64,000 bases of DNA from Sphingomonas sp. PAMC 26605 (GCF_000241485.1 NZ_JH584241.1:974808-1038807); one strand, 5' to 3'; counted from the first letter of the stretch, positions 36,132 to 46,116 are shown. The notes: generated from the letters alone by a model not told the origin. A program made the numbers and translations.

Positions 36132-36752
36132 TCACCCCAAACTCGCCTTGATCCCGTCGATCACGAACTGCACCGCCAGCGCCGCGAGCAGCACCCCAAG
36201 CAGCCGCGTAATCACCGCCTCGATCTTCGCGCCGAGCACGCGCATGATCGGCCCCGCGGCGAGCAAGGCGAGCAGGCAGAGCAGCAGGATCGTGGCGAGC
36301 GCCGCGAGCACGACCGCGATCCGCTCGATCCCGTGGTTGCGGCTCATCAGCAGCATCACCGAGGCGATCGAACCCGGCCCGGCGATCATCGGCATCGCCA
36401 TCGGGAAGATCGAGACGTCCTCGACCTCGTGCGTAGCGGCGATCTTGGCGGCGCGGTCCTCGCGGCGTTCGGTGCGCTTTTCGAACACCATCTCGAGCGC
36501 GATCAGGAACAGCATGATCCCGCCCGCGATGCGGAACGAATCGAGGCTGATGCCGAGCGCCTTGAGCAGCACTTCGCCGAACGCGGCGAAGGCGAACAGG
36601 ATCGCAGCGGCGACGAGCACCGCGCGGATCGCCATCGCGCGGCGGTTGGCGGGCGAGGCGCCCGACGACAGCCCGGCATAGATCGGCGCGCAGCCCGGCG
36701 GATCGATCACCACGAAGAAGGTGATCAGCGACGAAATGTAGAGTTCGATCAA
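36132..36752 (-). CDS. MarC family integral membrane protein
   Basis: This 206-residue protein has six hydrophobic helices and MarC family hallmarks: [14 protein letters not shown] near residue 12, [14 protein letters not shown] and the [17 protein letters not shown] motif. Despite the name, no antibiotic-export role is established for MarC. The ATG overlaps the folD stop (ATGA). Confidence 0.92.
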   Translation of the reverse strand: MIELYISSLITFFVVIDPPGCAPIYAGLSSGASPANRRAMAIRAVLVAAAILFAFAAFGEVLLKALGISLDSFRIAGGIMLFLIALEMVFEKRTERREDRAAKIAATHEVEDVSIFPMAMPMIAGPGSIASVMLLMSRNHGIERIAVVLAALATILLLCLLALLAAGPIMRVLGAKIEAVITRLLGVLLAALAVQFVIDGIKASLG

Positions 36753-37621
36753 AGCGTGCCCTCACCGACGACGTTTTCGCGCCGTTCGGCGGAGATGAGC
36801 GTATTGCGCAGCAAGACCGCGATCGTCATCGGGCCGACCCCACCGGGAACCGGCGTCACCGCGCCCGCGATGCTCAGCGCGCCCGCAAAATCGACGTCAC
36901 CGACCAGGCTCTCTGGCGTGCGGTTGATCCCGACGTCGATCACCGTCGCGCCGGGCTTGAGCCAGTCGCTCTTGACCATATGCGGCCGCCCGACCGCCGC
37001 GACGACGATATCGGCGCGCTTGACCAGGCTCGACAGGTCGCGCGTGCGCGAATGCGCGACGGTGACAGTGCAGCTCTCGGCGATCAGCAATTGCGCCATC
37101 GGCTTGCCGACGATGTTCGAACGGCCGATGACCACGGCGTCGAGCCCCGACAGGTCGCCGAGCTGGTCCTTGAGCAGCATCAGGCAGCCGAGCGGCGTAC
37201 ACGGGACGAAGCCCGGCAGCCCGACCGCGAGACGCCCGGCATTGACCGGGTGAAAACCATCGACATCCTTGTCGGGGTCGATCCGCGTCGTCACCGCCTG
37301 TTCGTCGATATGGCCGGGCAGCGGCAACTGGACGAGGATCCCATCGATCGCCGGATCGGCATTGAGCGCATCGACCAGATCGAGCAGCGCCTGCTGCGGC
37401 ACGTCGGCGGGCAGGCGATGCTCGATGCCGATCATCCCGGCCGCCTCGGTCGCCTTGCCCTTCGAGCGGACATAGACCGCCGAGGCGGGATCGTCGCCAA
37501 CGAGCACCACCGCCAGCCCCGGCGCGCGCCCGGCCCGTTGGGCAAATGCCGCCACGCGCTCGGCGACACGCGCGCGCAGGTCGGCGGCGAACGCCTTTCC
37601 GTCGATGATTGCGGCCGTCAT
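36749..37621 (-). CDS. folD: FolD, methylenetetrahydrofolate dehydrogenase / cyclohydrolase
   Basis: This 290-residue bifunctional enzyme interconverts methylene-, methenyl- and formyl-tetrahydrofolate. It shows [14 protein letters not shown] with catalytic Lys near residue 56, [14 protein letters not shown], the dinucleotide loop [17 protein letters not shown] and the C-terminal [15 protein letters not shown] signature. Length and motifs are complete. It follows yggT after 17 bp. Confidence 0.96.
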   Translation of the reverse strand: MTAAIIDGKAFAADLRARVAERVAAFAQRAGRAPGLAVVLVGDDPASAVYVRSKGKATEAAGMIGIEHRLPADVPQQALLDLVDALNADPAIDGILVQLPLPGHIDEQAVTTRIDPDKDVDGFHPVNAGRLAVGLPGFVPCTPLGCLMLLKDQLGDLSGLDAVVIGRSNIVGKPMAQLLIAESCTVTVAHSRTRDLSSLVKRADIVVAAVGRPHMVKSDWLKPGATVIDVGINRTPESLVGDVDFAGALSIAGAVTPVPGGVGPMTIAVLLRNTLISAERRENVVGEGTL

Positions 37622-37638
37622 GCTTCGCGCCTTTCGCG

Positions 37639-37941
37639 TCAGAGCGGGGTCCCGCTCAGGATGTGCGCGGCGAGGTTGTTGAGGATGATGCTGAGGATCC
37701 TGAGGGTCAGCAGCACCGCGAACGGCGCGAGATCGATCGACCCGAAATCGGGCAGGATGCGGCGGAACGGACGGTACAGCGGCTCGGTCCCGCGGTTGAG
37801 CCCGGTATAGATCTGGCGGACGACGTCATTGTAGGTGTTGATGACGTTGAACGATACGAGCAGCGACAGGATCACCTGGATGAGGACGATCAGCGTCACC
37901 GCGTCGATCAACACCTGCAGGATCTGGATAATCGTGATCAA
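37639..37941 (-). CDS. YggT family membrane protein
   Basis: This 100-residue protein has two hydrophobic helices separated by the YggT-family loop ([27 protein letters not shown]). YggT proteins are linked to cell-envelope or osmotic functions and often sit near folD, argB or DUF167 genes in alphaproteobacteria. The ATG is at 37941. It probably shares a transcript with folD and marC. Confidence 0.9.
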   Translation of the reverse strand: MITIIQILQVLIDAVTLIVLIQVILSLLVSFNVINTYNDVVRQIYTGLNRGTEPLYRPFRRILPDFGSIDLAPFAVLLTLRILSIILNNLAAHILSGTPL

Positions 37942-38003
37942 CGCTGGTCTCCGGAAAGGGTCGTTACGGTTCTAGCGCGCGGGCGCGGATGCGAACACCC
38001 TCT

Positions 38004-38031
38004 AAAGCCCCTCCCCTGAAGGGGAGGGGCG
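38004..38031 (-). terminator. Terminator-like palindrome between argB and yggT
   Basis: Leftward, CGCCCCTCCCC-TTCA-GGGGAGGGGCTTT forms a perfect stem of about 9 bp followed by three T. It is a single copy of the CCCCTCCCC repeat family and lies 11 bases after the argB stop. Confidence 0.65.
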
Positions 38032-38041
38032 TGCCATGTGG

Positions 38042-38944
38042 CTAGCGGCGCACCAGCGTGCCGGCGCCGCGCTTGGTGAAGATCTCGAGCAGCATCGCAT
38101 GCGGCACGCGCCCGTCAAGGATGACTGCGGCATCGACCCCGCCCTCGACCGCATGGACGCAGGTCTCGAGCTTGGGGATCATCCCGCCACTGATCGTGCC
38201 GTCGGCACGCAAGGCAGCGACGGCTGCCGGGTCGAGATCGGTCACCAGCTCGCCGCTCTTGTCGAGCACGCCGACCACGTCGGTCAGCATGAACAGCCGT
38301 TCGGCGCCGAGCGCGGCAGCGATCGCGCCTGCCATCGTGTCGGCATTGATGTTGTACGTCGCGCCGTCCGCGCCAAGCCCGACCGGCGCCACCACCGGGA
38401 TGAAGCCGTCACGCGCGAGGTTGATCAGGATCGACGGGTTGACCGCGACCGGATCGCCGACAAAGCCCAGGTCGACGTGCCGCTCGATCCCCGAATTGGG
38501 ATCGGGCTCGCGCCGCCCGCCGACCTTTTCGGCGACGACGAGATTGGCGTCCTTCCCCGAAATCCCGACCGCACGGCCGCCCGCCTGGCCGATCCAGCCG
38601 ACGATCTCCTTGTTGATCGATCCCGCCAGCACCATTTCGGCGATCTGCGCGGTTTCGGCATCGGTGACGCGCAAGCCGTCGATAAAGCGCGATTCGACCC
38701 CCAGGCGCTTGAGCATCGCGCCGATCTGCGGCCCGCCGCCGTGCACCACGACCGGATTGATCCCGACCGCCTTCATCAGCACGACATCCTCGGCGAAATC
38801 GCGCGCAAGCTCGGGGTCGCCCATCGCATGGCCGCCATATTTCACGACGAAGGTCTTGCCGGCGTAGCGCTGCATATAGGGCAGCGCCTCGACCAGCGTC
38901 TCGGCCTTGGCGAGCAGTTCGGGGGCGGGGGAATGATCGGTCAT
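38042..38944 (-). CDS. argB: ArgB, N-acetylglutamate kinase
   Basis: This 300-residue enzyme phosphorylates N-acetylglutamate in arginine synthesis. The amino-acid-kinase motifs are present: [12 protein letters not shown] near residue 29, [13 protein letters not shown] near 62, [10 protein letters not shown] and [10 protein letters not shown] with the phosphate-binding Lys. The ATG at 38944 gives a family-like N-terminus ([29 protein letters not shown]) and was preferred over an upstream TTG in the adjacent repeat. Confidence 0.96.
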   Translation of the reverse strand: MTDHSPAPELLAKAETLVEALPYMQRYAGKTFVVKYGGHAMGDPELARDFAEDVVLMKAVGINPVVVHGGGPQIGAMLKRLGVESRFIDGLRVTDAETAQIAEMVLAGSINKEIVGWIGQAGGRAVGISGKDANLVVAEKVGGRREPDPNSGIERHVDLGFVGDPVAVNPSILINLARDGFIPVVAPVGLGADGATYNINADTMAGAIAAALGAERLFMLTDVVGVLDKSGELVTDLDPAAVAALRADGTISGGMIPKLETCVHAVEGGVDAAVILDGRVPHAMLLEIFTKRGAGTLVRR

Positions 38945-38964
38945 GGCGGTGCCCATAGCCAATC

Positions 38965-39048
38965 CGTCACCCCAGCGAAAGCTGGGGTCTCGTGGTTTCG
39001 TAGCGTGGCCCGTCTTCAGCGAGACCCCAGCTTTCGCTGGGGTGACGG
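38965..39048. repeat. REP-like doublet, GTCACCCCAGC arms
   Basis: This is a near-copy of the element at 9570-9650: CGTCACCCCAGCGAAAGCTGGGGTCTCGTGG facing GAGACCCCAGCTTTCGCTGGGGTGACGG. It fills the gap between argB and the VUT-family gene and ends 2 bp from the latter's stop codon. Confidence 0.88.
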
Positions 39049-39049
39049 C

Positions 39050-39736
39050 TCAGCCGCGATCCAACCGCCGCCCGATCGCGACCGCGAGATAGATCGCCGG
39101 CGGCACGAGCAGCGCCGAGAGCACCACCTTGATCAGCATCTGCCCGGCGAGCAGCTGGCCGATCGGGAACTCGCCGTAGAACGCGATCGTCACGAACAGC
39201 AACGTATCGACGACCTGGCTCAACATGCTCGCGATCGCCGCCCGCAGCCATAACAGGCTGCTCCCCTCGCGCCCTTTGAGCGCCGCGAAGATCGTCACGT
39301 TGAGCGTCTGCGACACGCCGTAGGCGACGATCCCACCCGCCCAGATCCGCCACGTCGCGCCGAGCACGAGCTGGATCGCATCGCGATTGGCGGGCAGCAT
39401 CGCGGGCGACGGCGGCAGCAGCCAGACGATCCACGACAGCAGGATCGAGACGAGCAACGGCACGAACCCGATCCGCACGAGGCGGGTGGCGACCGCTCCG
39501 CCATGCAGCTCAGCAACCGCGCTCGACGTCACGACGAGCAGCAGGAAGGCGAAGATCCCCGCCTCGACCGCGAGCGGCCCCAGGCCGAACAGCGGCCCGA
39601 TCGCCGAGATCGGGCCGAGCGAGACCTGCTTGTTGCCGAGCACGCCGGCGATGCAGACCATCCCGCCGTAGAAGATCGAGAAAGCGAAGAGCGAGCGCGG
39701 AATGCCGCCGAGCGCGGGAGAAGCAGCTTTGTCCAT
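39050..39736 (-). CDS. VUT family (YhhQ-like) putative queuosine precursor transporter
   Basis: This 228-residue membrane protein has about six hydrophobic helices. Family-type segments include NKQVSLGPI, the helix-flanking AYGVSQTLNVTIFAAL and a SQVVDTLLFVTIAFYGEFPIGQLLAGQMLIKVV region characteristic of VUT/YhhQ proteins, which import queuosine precursors. The ATG at 39736 is preferred to the earlier in-frame start at 39760 because it is the first ATG before the conserved part. The ligand is inferred from the family. Confidence 0.85.
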   Translation of the reverse strand: MDKAASPALGGIPRSLFAFSIFYGGMVCIAGVLGNKQVSLGPISAIGPLFGLGPLAVEAGIFAFLLLVVTSSAVAELHGGAVATRLVRIGFVPLLVSILLSWIVWLLPPSPAMLPANRDAIQLVLGATWRIWAGGIVAYGVSQTLNVTIFAALKGREGSSLLWLRAAIASMLSQVVDTLLFVTIAFYGEFPIGQLLAGQMLIKVVLSALLVPPAIYLAVAIGRRLDRG

Positions 39737-39860
39737 CGCAGCGACGCTAGCCGGTTTCACGCGCAGAGCAAACCGCCACTAGCCCCTGCCGCGCTGCGCT
39801 GTATGGTGGCGCGCTTGCGCGGGGGGCCGCGTGTCGGCTTCAACGCGAGTAACGACCTTC

Positions 39861-41252
39861 ATGAATCGCCTTCTCATCGGCACCGCGGGCATCGCGGTCA
39901 TCCTGCTGATCGCCTTCGCTCTGTCGAGCAACCGCCGCGCGATCCGGCTGCGCGTCGTCGGCGCGGCGTTCGCGCTGCAGGTCGCGATCGCGGTGCTCGT
40001 GCTCAAGGTGCCCGCCGGCGTCGCCGCGCTGCAGTTCCTGTCGGGCGGCGTCGCCAATCTGCTCGGCTATGCGCATAACGGCGTCGATTTCCTGTTCGGC
40101 CCGCTCGCCCGCCCCGAGATCGGTGGCAACAGCTTCGCGATCGCGGCGCTGCCCGTCATCATCTTCTTCGCCAGCCTGGTGTCGATCCTCTATTATCTCG
40201 GCATCATGCAGTTCATCGTGCGCTGGCTCGGCGGCGCGATCGAGGCGGTGATCGGCGTGTCGAAGGTCGAGGCACTGTGCGCCGCCGCCAACATCTTCGT
40301 CGGCCAGAGCGAATCGCCGCTCGTCATCCGCCCCTATCTCGCCGGGCTGACCCCGGCGCAATTGTTCACGGTGATGACCAGCGGGATGGCCGGCGTCGCG
40401 GGCACGATCCTCGCGGCCTATGCCTCGATGGGGATCCGCATCGAGTATCTGCTCGCGGCGAGCTTCATGGCGGCGCCCGCCGGGATCCTGATGGCCAAGA
40501 TCATGATGCCCGACGAGCCTGCGCGACAGGGCGAGCTCCCGCTCGGCGACCATCCCGAGGATAATATCCAGCTCGCCGAAGCGCGGATCAGCGGCCAGGG
40601 CCCGGCGGCGCTGTTGCCAGAGGGCACCCCCGGCGAACCGATGCCACAGGCGAGCCATGACGAGGAAAAGCCCGCCAACATCATCATGGCGGCAGCTCAG
40701 GGCGCGCAGACCGGGGTCAAGCTCGCGGTCGCGGTCGGCGCGATGGTGCTGGCGTTCGTCGCGCTCGTCGCGCTCGCCAACGGCATCCTCGGCGGAATCG
40801 GCGGATGGTTCGGCTATCCCGCGCTGAGCTTCCAGGGGCTGCTCGGCACGGTGTTCGCGCCGATCATGGTACTGCTCAACGTGCCGTGGAAAGAGGCGCA
40901 GATCGCCGGCGGGCTGTTCGGGCAGAAGATCGTGCTCAACGAATTCGTCGCCTATATCAGCCTCGGCACGCAAAAGAGCCTCAGCACGCACACCATCGCG
41001 GTGGTGACCTTCGCGCTGTGCGGCTTCGCCAATTTCTCGTCGATCGCGATCCAGATGGCGGTGACCGGGAGCCTCGCCCCCAATCAGCGCCCGATGATCG
41101 CGCGGCTCGGGCTGAAGGCGCTGGCGGCGGGGAGCCTCGCCAATCTGATGTCGGCGGCGCTTGCCGGATTGCTCGTCCCCGACGCACCCGCGCACCCCAC
41201 GGTGAGAACGCCGGCGGCGGTCGTCGCGCCCGCGACGGTGGCAAAACCGTAA
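39861..41252 (+). CDS. nupC: CNT family concentrative nucleoside transporter (NupC-like)
   Basis: This 463-residue H+- or Na+-coupled nucleoside symporter matches the CNT family: LIAFALSSNRRAI near residue 15, the AANIFVGQSESPLVIRPYL motif with the substrate-contacting GQSES, TSGMAGVAGTILAAYASMGI and the QKIVLNEFVAY and FALCGFANFSSIAI motifs. ATG 39861 is used; a GTG ten codons upstream is an alternative. Confidence 0.94.
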   Translation: MNRLLIGTAGIAVILLIAFALSSNRRAIRLRVVGAAFALQVAIAVLVLKVPAGVAALQFLSGGVANLLGYAHNGVDFLFGPLARPEIGGNSFAIAALPVIIFFASLVSILYYLGIMQFIVRWLGGAIEAVIGVSKVEALCAAANIFVGQSESPLVIRPYLAGLTPAQLFTVMTSGMAGVAGTILAAYASMGIRIEYLLAASFMAAPAGILMAKIMMPDEPARQGELPLGDHPEDNIQLAEARISGQGPAALLPEGTPGEPMPQASHDEEKPANIIMAAAQGAQTGVKLAVAVGAMVLAFVALVALANGILGGIGGWFGYPALSFQGLLGTVFAPIMVLLNVPWKEAQIAGGLFGQKIVLNEFVAYISLGTQKSLSTHTIAVVTFALCGFANFSSIAIQMAVTGSLAPNQRPMIARLGLKALAAGSLANLMSAALAGLLVPDAPAHPTVRTPAAVVAPATVAKP

Positions 41253-41285
41253 GCGCCGCGCGGCTAGCTAGCGCTTACCCCTACC

Positions 41286-41380
41286 TCACCCCGGGGTCGT
41301 CGCGGGATCCACCGTGCCGCACACGCACCGGCCGCAGTTCGCGCGGCCCGGTGGGCCCCGGGACAAGCCCGGGGTGACGA
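41286..41380. repeat. REP-like doublet, GTCACCCCGG arms (degenerate left arm)
   Basis: CTCACCCCGGGGT at the left faces GTGGGCCCCGGGACAAGCCCGGGGTGACGA at the right. The right arm matches the right arm of the 3113-3210 element closely; the left arm is degenerate. It lies between the convergent nupC and ydbL genes. Confidence 0.75.
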
Positions 41381-41384
41381 AGGA

Positions 41385-41762
41385 TCAGATACAGCGCGAA
41401 TCACGCTCCGGCGCGCCAGCGCCACGCGTCTTCCACTGGCCATCCGGCCCCTTATACTTCTCCCCCGGCGCGGTCTGGCCGATCAGATTGCACCCGCTGG
41501 TGAAGGCGAACTGCTCGACCGTCGCGCCCGAGCTCGCGCTCTGCTGGGTATAGGCGGCCTTGCGCTGGATGTTGATGCTGTTGACCAGCGCGCGCACCTC
41601 GGCGCTCGCGCTGCCGACCACGCCGAGATAGCCGTCGGGCTGCTCGCCGACCTCGCCCGCCGCGCGCGCCGCCTGATAGGCCGGGTTGCGCTGCGCCAGC
41701 GCGACGGTCGCGCTGCCGAGCAGGGCGACGACTGCGACCATCTTGAAGACCATGCGTGCCAT
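41385..41762 (-). CDS. ydbL: YdbL family (DUF1318) periplasmic protein
   Basis: This 125-residue secreted protein has a signal peptide (MVFKMVAVVALLGSATVALAQ) and the YdbL/DUF1318 domain (GYLGVVGSASAEVRALVNSINIQRKAAYTQQSA). In E. coli YdbL acts with the YdbH-YnbE intermembrane bridge. The ATG shares one base with the ynbE stop, so the genes are coupled. The C-terminus contains two Cys (SGCNLIGQ and DSRCI) that may form a disulfide. Confidence 0.9.
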   Translation of the reverse strand: MARMVFKMVAVVALLGSATVALAQRNPAYQAARAAGEVGEQPDGYLGVVGSASAEVRALVNSINIQRKAAYTQQSASSGATVEQFAFTSGCNLIGQTAPGEKYKGPDGQWKTRGAGAPERDSRCI

Positions 41763-41944
41763 CAGAAAATCCCCGGGTTGGACTGGATCAAACTCTTCGC
41801 CTGACCGTCGAGACGATAGACCACTTCCTGCGTCACGCTGATGTTCAGGTTGATCACGATCGGCTTGTCGGGCGCGGTCACCGTGACGCAGCCGCCCGGC
41901 ACCCAACACACCGCCAGCGCGGCCAACGTTATCATCCTGTTCAT
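41762..41944 (-). CDS. ynbE: YnbE family outer-membrane lipoprotein
   Basis: This lipoprotein of about 60 residues has lipobox PGGC with the lipidated Cys at residue 19 from ATG 41944. This matches the roughly 60-residue length of E. coli YnbE; ATG 41995, which overlaps the ydbH stop, would add 17 residues. The mature part IVINLNISVTQEVVYRLDGQ is family-like. YnbE is the outer-membrane partner that completes the YdbH beta-strand groove by strand stacking. Confidence 0.88.
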   Translation of the reverse strand: MNRMITLAALAVCWVPGGCVTVTAPDKPIVINLNISVTQEVVYRLDGQAKSLIQSNPGIF

Positions 41945-41991
41945 CACCGCCTTGGTCGGGCGATCGGCACGCGTCGTCAATGCTGTTTCGG

Positions 41992-44900
41992 TCATGGCAC
42001 GATCCTGCTGTCGGAAGGCTGAATGGGGGGAGCCGCGCGCTTGCTCTGCTCCTCGAGCAAGGCGGGCAGATTGCGCTGAATGAGGCGCCGCGGATCATAG
42101 AAGCTCTGCGCCGAATCGATCAGCTGGCGGAAGGGCGCGGTGATCTTGACGTTGAACACCAAGGGCAGCTTCTGCAGCCGGTCGAACAGGAAGTTGCGCT
42201 TGGCGCCCGCCCCCTGCCCGATCCCGGCGAAGCGCACTTCGGTGATCATCTCGCCCGCGAGCGGGCCGTTCATCACGATCTCGAGGCTGCGATAGCGCAG
42301 CGATTTCAGCGCCTGGAACGCGAAATTGCCCCAGAAGCCGACATCCTTCTGCGTCACCTCGCCGACATAGGCGACCGTGCCGCCACCCGGCCGCACCACC
42401 AGCCTCCCCTGCTCGATGCGCCCGCCGGTCGCATCGAACACCATCGGCAGCGCGCCGTCGAACACGCCGGTGGCGTTGAGATTCTTGAAGTCGAACTGCT
42501 GGAGGAACTGGTCGGCCTGCATCCCGTCGACCCGGAACGTCAGCCGACGCTCCTGCGCAGTGCCGAAATCGAGCACGGTCGGCTCGAGCGTCAGCGTGCC
42601 TTGCGCAAACGGCCAACGCCCCTGCTCGACCGCGATCCGCGTGCCGCGCAGCAGCTGATAGCGCACCACGCCGTCATTGACCGCGATCCCCGGATTGAGC
42701 GTCTTGATCGTCACGACCTGCCCCGGCGCGCTCTCGAGCGCGAGCAGATCGGTGAAGCGGATCTCGCCCGCGATCCCGGTCGCCGGGCCGAACGCGGCGG
42801 CGAGATCGGTGCCGGGGGTGCGGAACACGCCGTCGCTCGTCACGCCTTGCGGCGTCCACAGGATATGCCCCGCCCCCGACACGGTGCCGACGACATTGGC
42901 GATCACGCCAAAGGTCAGCCGCGTCAGCTGGTCGGGCTGGAATTGCGGCCCGAACGTAATGCCGGGAACGCTGAGATCGGCATGGCCCGCGCCTGCGCCG
43001 AGATCGTGCGCGATCGCGACGTCGGCGACCCTGATGCTCTTGATCGGCTCGAACAACGTCCCGGCCGCGCTGATCGCATTCCCCGCGAGCGTCAGCGCGA
43101 CGCCGCGCGCGGCGAGCGGCTTGAAGCGCGGGTCGGCCGCGCTGTCGGCGACCATCACGCCGCCGTCGAGCGCCAGCCGATTCGCCGCAAACCGCCAGTG
43201 TCCGGCGGCCGACGACAGCAAGAGCGGCACGGCACCGATCTGGCCGCCCGCGCCATCGAAGCTGCCCGCGATGCCCGCAGCCGTCAGGCTCCCGCCAAGC
43301 GTCGCGACATCGAGCCGCGTCTGTCGCTCGGGTGTCCCCAGACGTACGCCGAGCCCCGCGGCGGTGAAGCGCCGCGCCGCCAGCAGCCATTCGCCATGCT
43401 CGAGCGTAACGCCGACCGGCGCCGCCCCCAGCCGCCCGGCAAGGCGGATCGGCCCGATCGCGCCGCCCCCGCGCATCGCCCCGCGCTCGAGCCGGAACAG
43501 CGCCCCGTCGCGCGGGCACAGCGTCACGCTCGACCGCGGCAGATCGAGTCCGCCGGTCTGCAGCCGCTCGAACGCGAGTGGCGCGCAGGCGGGATTGAGC
43601 GTCAGTCGAGCGCCGCCGTCCCAGCGCGCGTCGAGCGGCAGGCTGAGCGCGGTCACCTGGCCGGTGCCGATCGGCCCGCTGAGCGCGACGCGCGTCGTGA
43701 TGTGCGTCGCGCCGGTTCGGGTCGCGCTGAAATCGATCGGTGACAGCGCCAGCCGCGCGCTGCCCGCGCCATAGGGCGCGACGATCGCGCGCCCGGTCAG
43801 CGGCGCGCCGAACCCCGCCTGGCGCACGCGCAGCTGTGCGCTCGGCAGGCCGCCGCCGCTCAGCGTCATGCTGCTGTCGATGCGCACGCCGCCCGGCCAG
43901 CGGTACAACAGGCCTTCCCCACCCGTAAGCGTCGCCCGCGCGCCCGATGCCGCCGCGAAGCCGAGCCGCGAAACGCGGACCTGCCCGCGCCCCGCATTGA
44001 CGATCGTCGAGAAGCGCGCGTCGAGATCGCCCGACACTGCCGCCGCGCGCAGCGCGTCGACCGCCTTCGCGACGATCGGCGCGACAGGCGTCCCCGCTCC
44101 CGCATCGCGCAACGGATCGAGTCGTGCCCGCCACGCGGGCGGCAGCCGCGCGCCACCGGCTCGCGCGCGCGCATCGACCGCAAGGCCGCCGCCCGCATAG
44201 CGATACTGCCCGACAATCGACGTCCGCGCTGCGGTGATCCCGGCCGCCGCAGCATTGCCCGACTGCAGATCGATGCGGCCCGCGACGTCGCGGACAGACC
44301 CGGCGAAATCGACCGTCCCCGCCACCGTCCGCAGCACCACCCCGCCGCCCCCGAGCGCCGCGATCGCCAGCCGCGCCGATCCCTGCGCGCTATCGAGCCG
44401 CGCTGCGAGCATGGCCGACAGGTCCGCGCGCGCCGAGCGGACCTGTCCGCCGCCGCAGGCGCCGCGGCCGAGCGTGACGGGCCCGGTCAGGCTCGGCCGC
44501 GCGTCGCGAATCTGGACCTGCAACACCGCATCGACCGCCTCAAACCGGCAATCGCCGAAATCGAGCCGCGCCGCCGCCGCCCCGAGCGTCCCCGCAAAGC
44601 CGTCATCGAGCCGCCCCGCCCCGGTCAGATGCACCACGACCGGACCGTGCGGCGTCGCCAGATCGATCCGACCATCCGCGACGCCCAGATCGATCGCCGG
44701 AAGCGCAAACGGCTTGCCCGACGGCGCGGGCAACAGCCGATCGATCACGCCGAACGAGACCTTCCCGCCCGCGAGCGTCGCCCGCAGCGCGACATTTCCG
44801 AGGCGGATCGCGCTGACGCTCGCGCCCGAGACCCCCAGGCTGGTATCGACCTCGACCCGATCGGCGCGCAGATCAGGGTGGAGCGGGTCGCCGATCCGCA

Positions 44901-45135
44901 CGTTGGTCAGCCGCTGCGTACGCACGCCGATCTGCGCGATGTCATAGCGCGCGGAAATCCCGCGGGCGGCGAGCGCGTCGTCGATGAAATGCCGCGCCAC
45001 GGGTTTGCGGGCCAACCATGCCACGCCACCGATCACGACCAGCGCGAGCAGCACGGCACCCACAATCCACCAGCAGCCGCGACGACGGGTGGAAGCGTCC
45101 GCAACCGCCGCTGCGCCTGGTACACTCTCGGTCAC
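41992..45135 (-). CDS. ydbH: YdbH-like AsmA-family intermembrane phospholipid transport protein
   Basis: This large protein of 1047 residues has a single N-terminal membrane helix (WWIVGAVLLALVVIGGVAWLA, about 21-41). A long periplasmic region of repeated beta-rich segments follows, and the C-terminal YdbH domain includes NLNATGVFDGALPMVF and FALQALK-type sequence. AsmA-like proteins such as YdbH, TamB and YhdP bridge inner and outer membranes and carry phospholipids. The GTG start is at 45135, and ynbE and ydbL follow on the same strand. E. coli has the same gene order. Confidence 0.9.
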   Translation of the reverse strand: MTESVPGAAAVADASTRRRGCWWIVGAVLLALVVIGGVAWLARKPVARHFIDDALAARGISARYDIAQIGVRTQRLTNVRIGDPLHPDLRADRVEVDTSLGVSGASVSAIRLGNVALRATLAGGKVSFGVIDRLLPAPSGKPFALPAIDLGVADGRIDLATPHGPVVVHLTGAGRLDDGFAGTLGAAAARLDFGDCRFEAVDAVLQVQIRDARPSLTGPVTLGRGACGGGQVRSARADLSAMLAARLDSAQGSARLAIAALGGGGVVLRTVAGTVDFAGSVRDVAGRIDLQSGNAAAAGITAARTSIVGQYRYAGGGLAVDARARAGGARLPPAWRARLDPLRDAGAGTPVAPIVAKAVDALRAAAVSGDLDARFSTIVNAGRGQVRVSRLGFAAASGARATLTGGEGLLYRWPGGVRIDSSMTLSGGGLPSAQLRVRQAGFGAPLTGRAIVAPYGAGSARLALSPIDFSATRTGATHITTRVALSGPIGTGQVTALSLPLDARWDGGARLTLNPACAPLAFERLQTGGLDLPRSSVTLCPRDGALFRLERGAMRGGGAIGPIRLAGRLGAAPVGVTLEHGEWLLAARRFTAAGLGVRLGTPERQTRLDVATLGGSLTAAGIAGSFDGAGGQIGAVPLLLSSAAGHWRFAANRLALDGGVMVADSAADPRFKPLAARGVALTLAGNAISAAGTLFEPIKSIRVADVAIAHDLGAGAGHADLSVPGITFGPQFQPDQLTRLTFGVIANVVGTVSGAGHILWTPQGVTSDGVFRTPGTDLAAAFGPATGIAGEIRFTDLLALESAPGQVVTIKTLNPGIAVNDGVVRYQLLRGTRIAVEQGRWPFAQGTLTLEPTVLDFGTAQERRLTFRVDGMQADQFLQQFDFKNLNATGVFDGALPMVFDATGGRIEQGRLVVRPGGGTVAYVGEVTQKDVGFWGNFAFQALKSLRYRSLEIVMNGPLAGEMITEVRFAGIGQGAGAKRNFLFDRLQKLPLVFNVKITAPFRQLIDSAQSFYDPRRLIQRNLPALLEEQSKRAAPPIQPSDSRIVP

Positions 45136-45447
45136 CCGGCATCCCTATTGTGCCGCGCGCAAGCTCGCAAGCGATCGCGCGAACGCAGGCTGTGCGGCGG
45201 GCCGGTGGTAGCAGGCGAGGTCGATCTGGCCGCTACGGGGCCCTGGAGAGCACACGATGGTAGATCCAGCCTTGCAGTGGCAAGCTTTCTCGCCAAGATG
45301 ACCACAAGTATGTTTGCGCTATACGAATCTAAACATGGTAGATATATTTCGAATCGTGACGATCATGTCTACACGACACTTAACCGAATGGGGCATGCTA
45401 CACATTCCATCGCACATCTATCCTTCTCTATTGTATCGCGATGCACC
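45136..45447. other. 312-bp intergenic region, AT-rich in its right half
   Basis: No gene is seen between divergent ydbH and the sulfotransferase. From about 45300 base composition drops well below the surrounding GC level, and it probably holds the sulfotransferase promoter. The word ATGGTAGATCCA (45257-45268) recurs exactly at 46978-46989, and its first nine bases also at 45335-45343. Confidence 0.5.
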
Positions 45448-46062
45448 ATGACGATCGTCTCGTTCGAGCCCGACTTCATCTTCATCAAGACGCACAAGAC
45501 CGCTGGCACTTCGCTCGAAGTGCATTTGGCGTCGGAGTGCGCGGCGGATGCGATCGTCACCCCGATCTACCCGCCTCACCCGCATCACACGCCGCGCAAC
45601 GCGAGCGGCTATTACAACCACATGCCGGCGCAGGCGATCAGCGCCGCCCGGCCGGAGCATTTCGACGCCGCCTACAAATTCGCCTTCGAGCGGCATCCGG
45701 TCGACAAATGCCTGTCCTTCTACGCGATGCTCCGCCACTCGCCCGAGCATTACAGCGCGACCACACCGCGGAGCTGGCACGCCTTCGTCGAGCGTGGCGT
45801 GTTTCCGGTCGACGACGCGCTCTACACCGATGGCGAGGGCCGGCTGATCATCGACCGGCTCTATCGCTATGAGGAGCTCGAACAGAGCCTCCACGATATC
45901 GCACGCCGCACCGGGCTTCGCTATCGCCCGCTGGCGGTGCGTGAGAAAGCCGGCTTTCGCCGCGCCGACATCCCGAGTTTCGCCGAAGTCATGACCGATT
46001 CGACGACACGCGATCGAATCCTGCGCGCGTTCGCGAGCACGTTGCGCCATATCGCCTATTGA
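45448..46062 (+). CDS. Sulfotransferase family protein
   Basis: This 204-residue protein has the 5'-phosphosulfate-binding loop of PAPS-dependent sulfotransferases (IFIKTHKTAGTSLEVHL, residues 11-27). A 3'-phosphate-binding-like segment FAFERHPVDKCLSFYAML lies near residue 85, where the Arg is expected. It resembles the small family-2 type sulfotransferases that modify carbohydrates, often in glycan loci. The ATG at 45448 is preferred because upstream DNA is AT-rich and non-coding. The acceptor is unknown, and low-GC flanks suggest acquisition. Confidence 0.85.
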   Translation: MTIVSFEPDFIFIKTHKTAGTSLEVHLASECAADAIVTPIYPPHPHHTPRNASGYYNHMPAQAISAARPEHFDAAYKFAFERHPVDKCLSFYAMLRHSPEHYSATTPRSWHAFVERGVFPVDDALYTDGEGRLIIDRLYRYEELEQSLHDIARRTGLRYRPLAVREKAGFRRADIPSFAEVMTDSTTRDRILRAFASTLRHIAY

Positions 46063-46116
46063 CCCGCCCCCCCGGAACCCGTCCGCCCGCGCGGCCGCGT
46101 TGCGTCCCCTAGGCGC

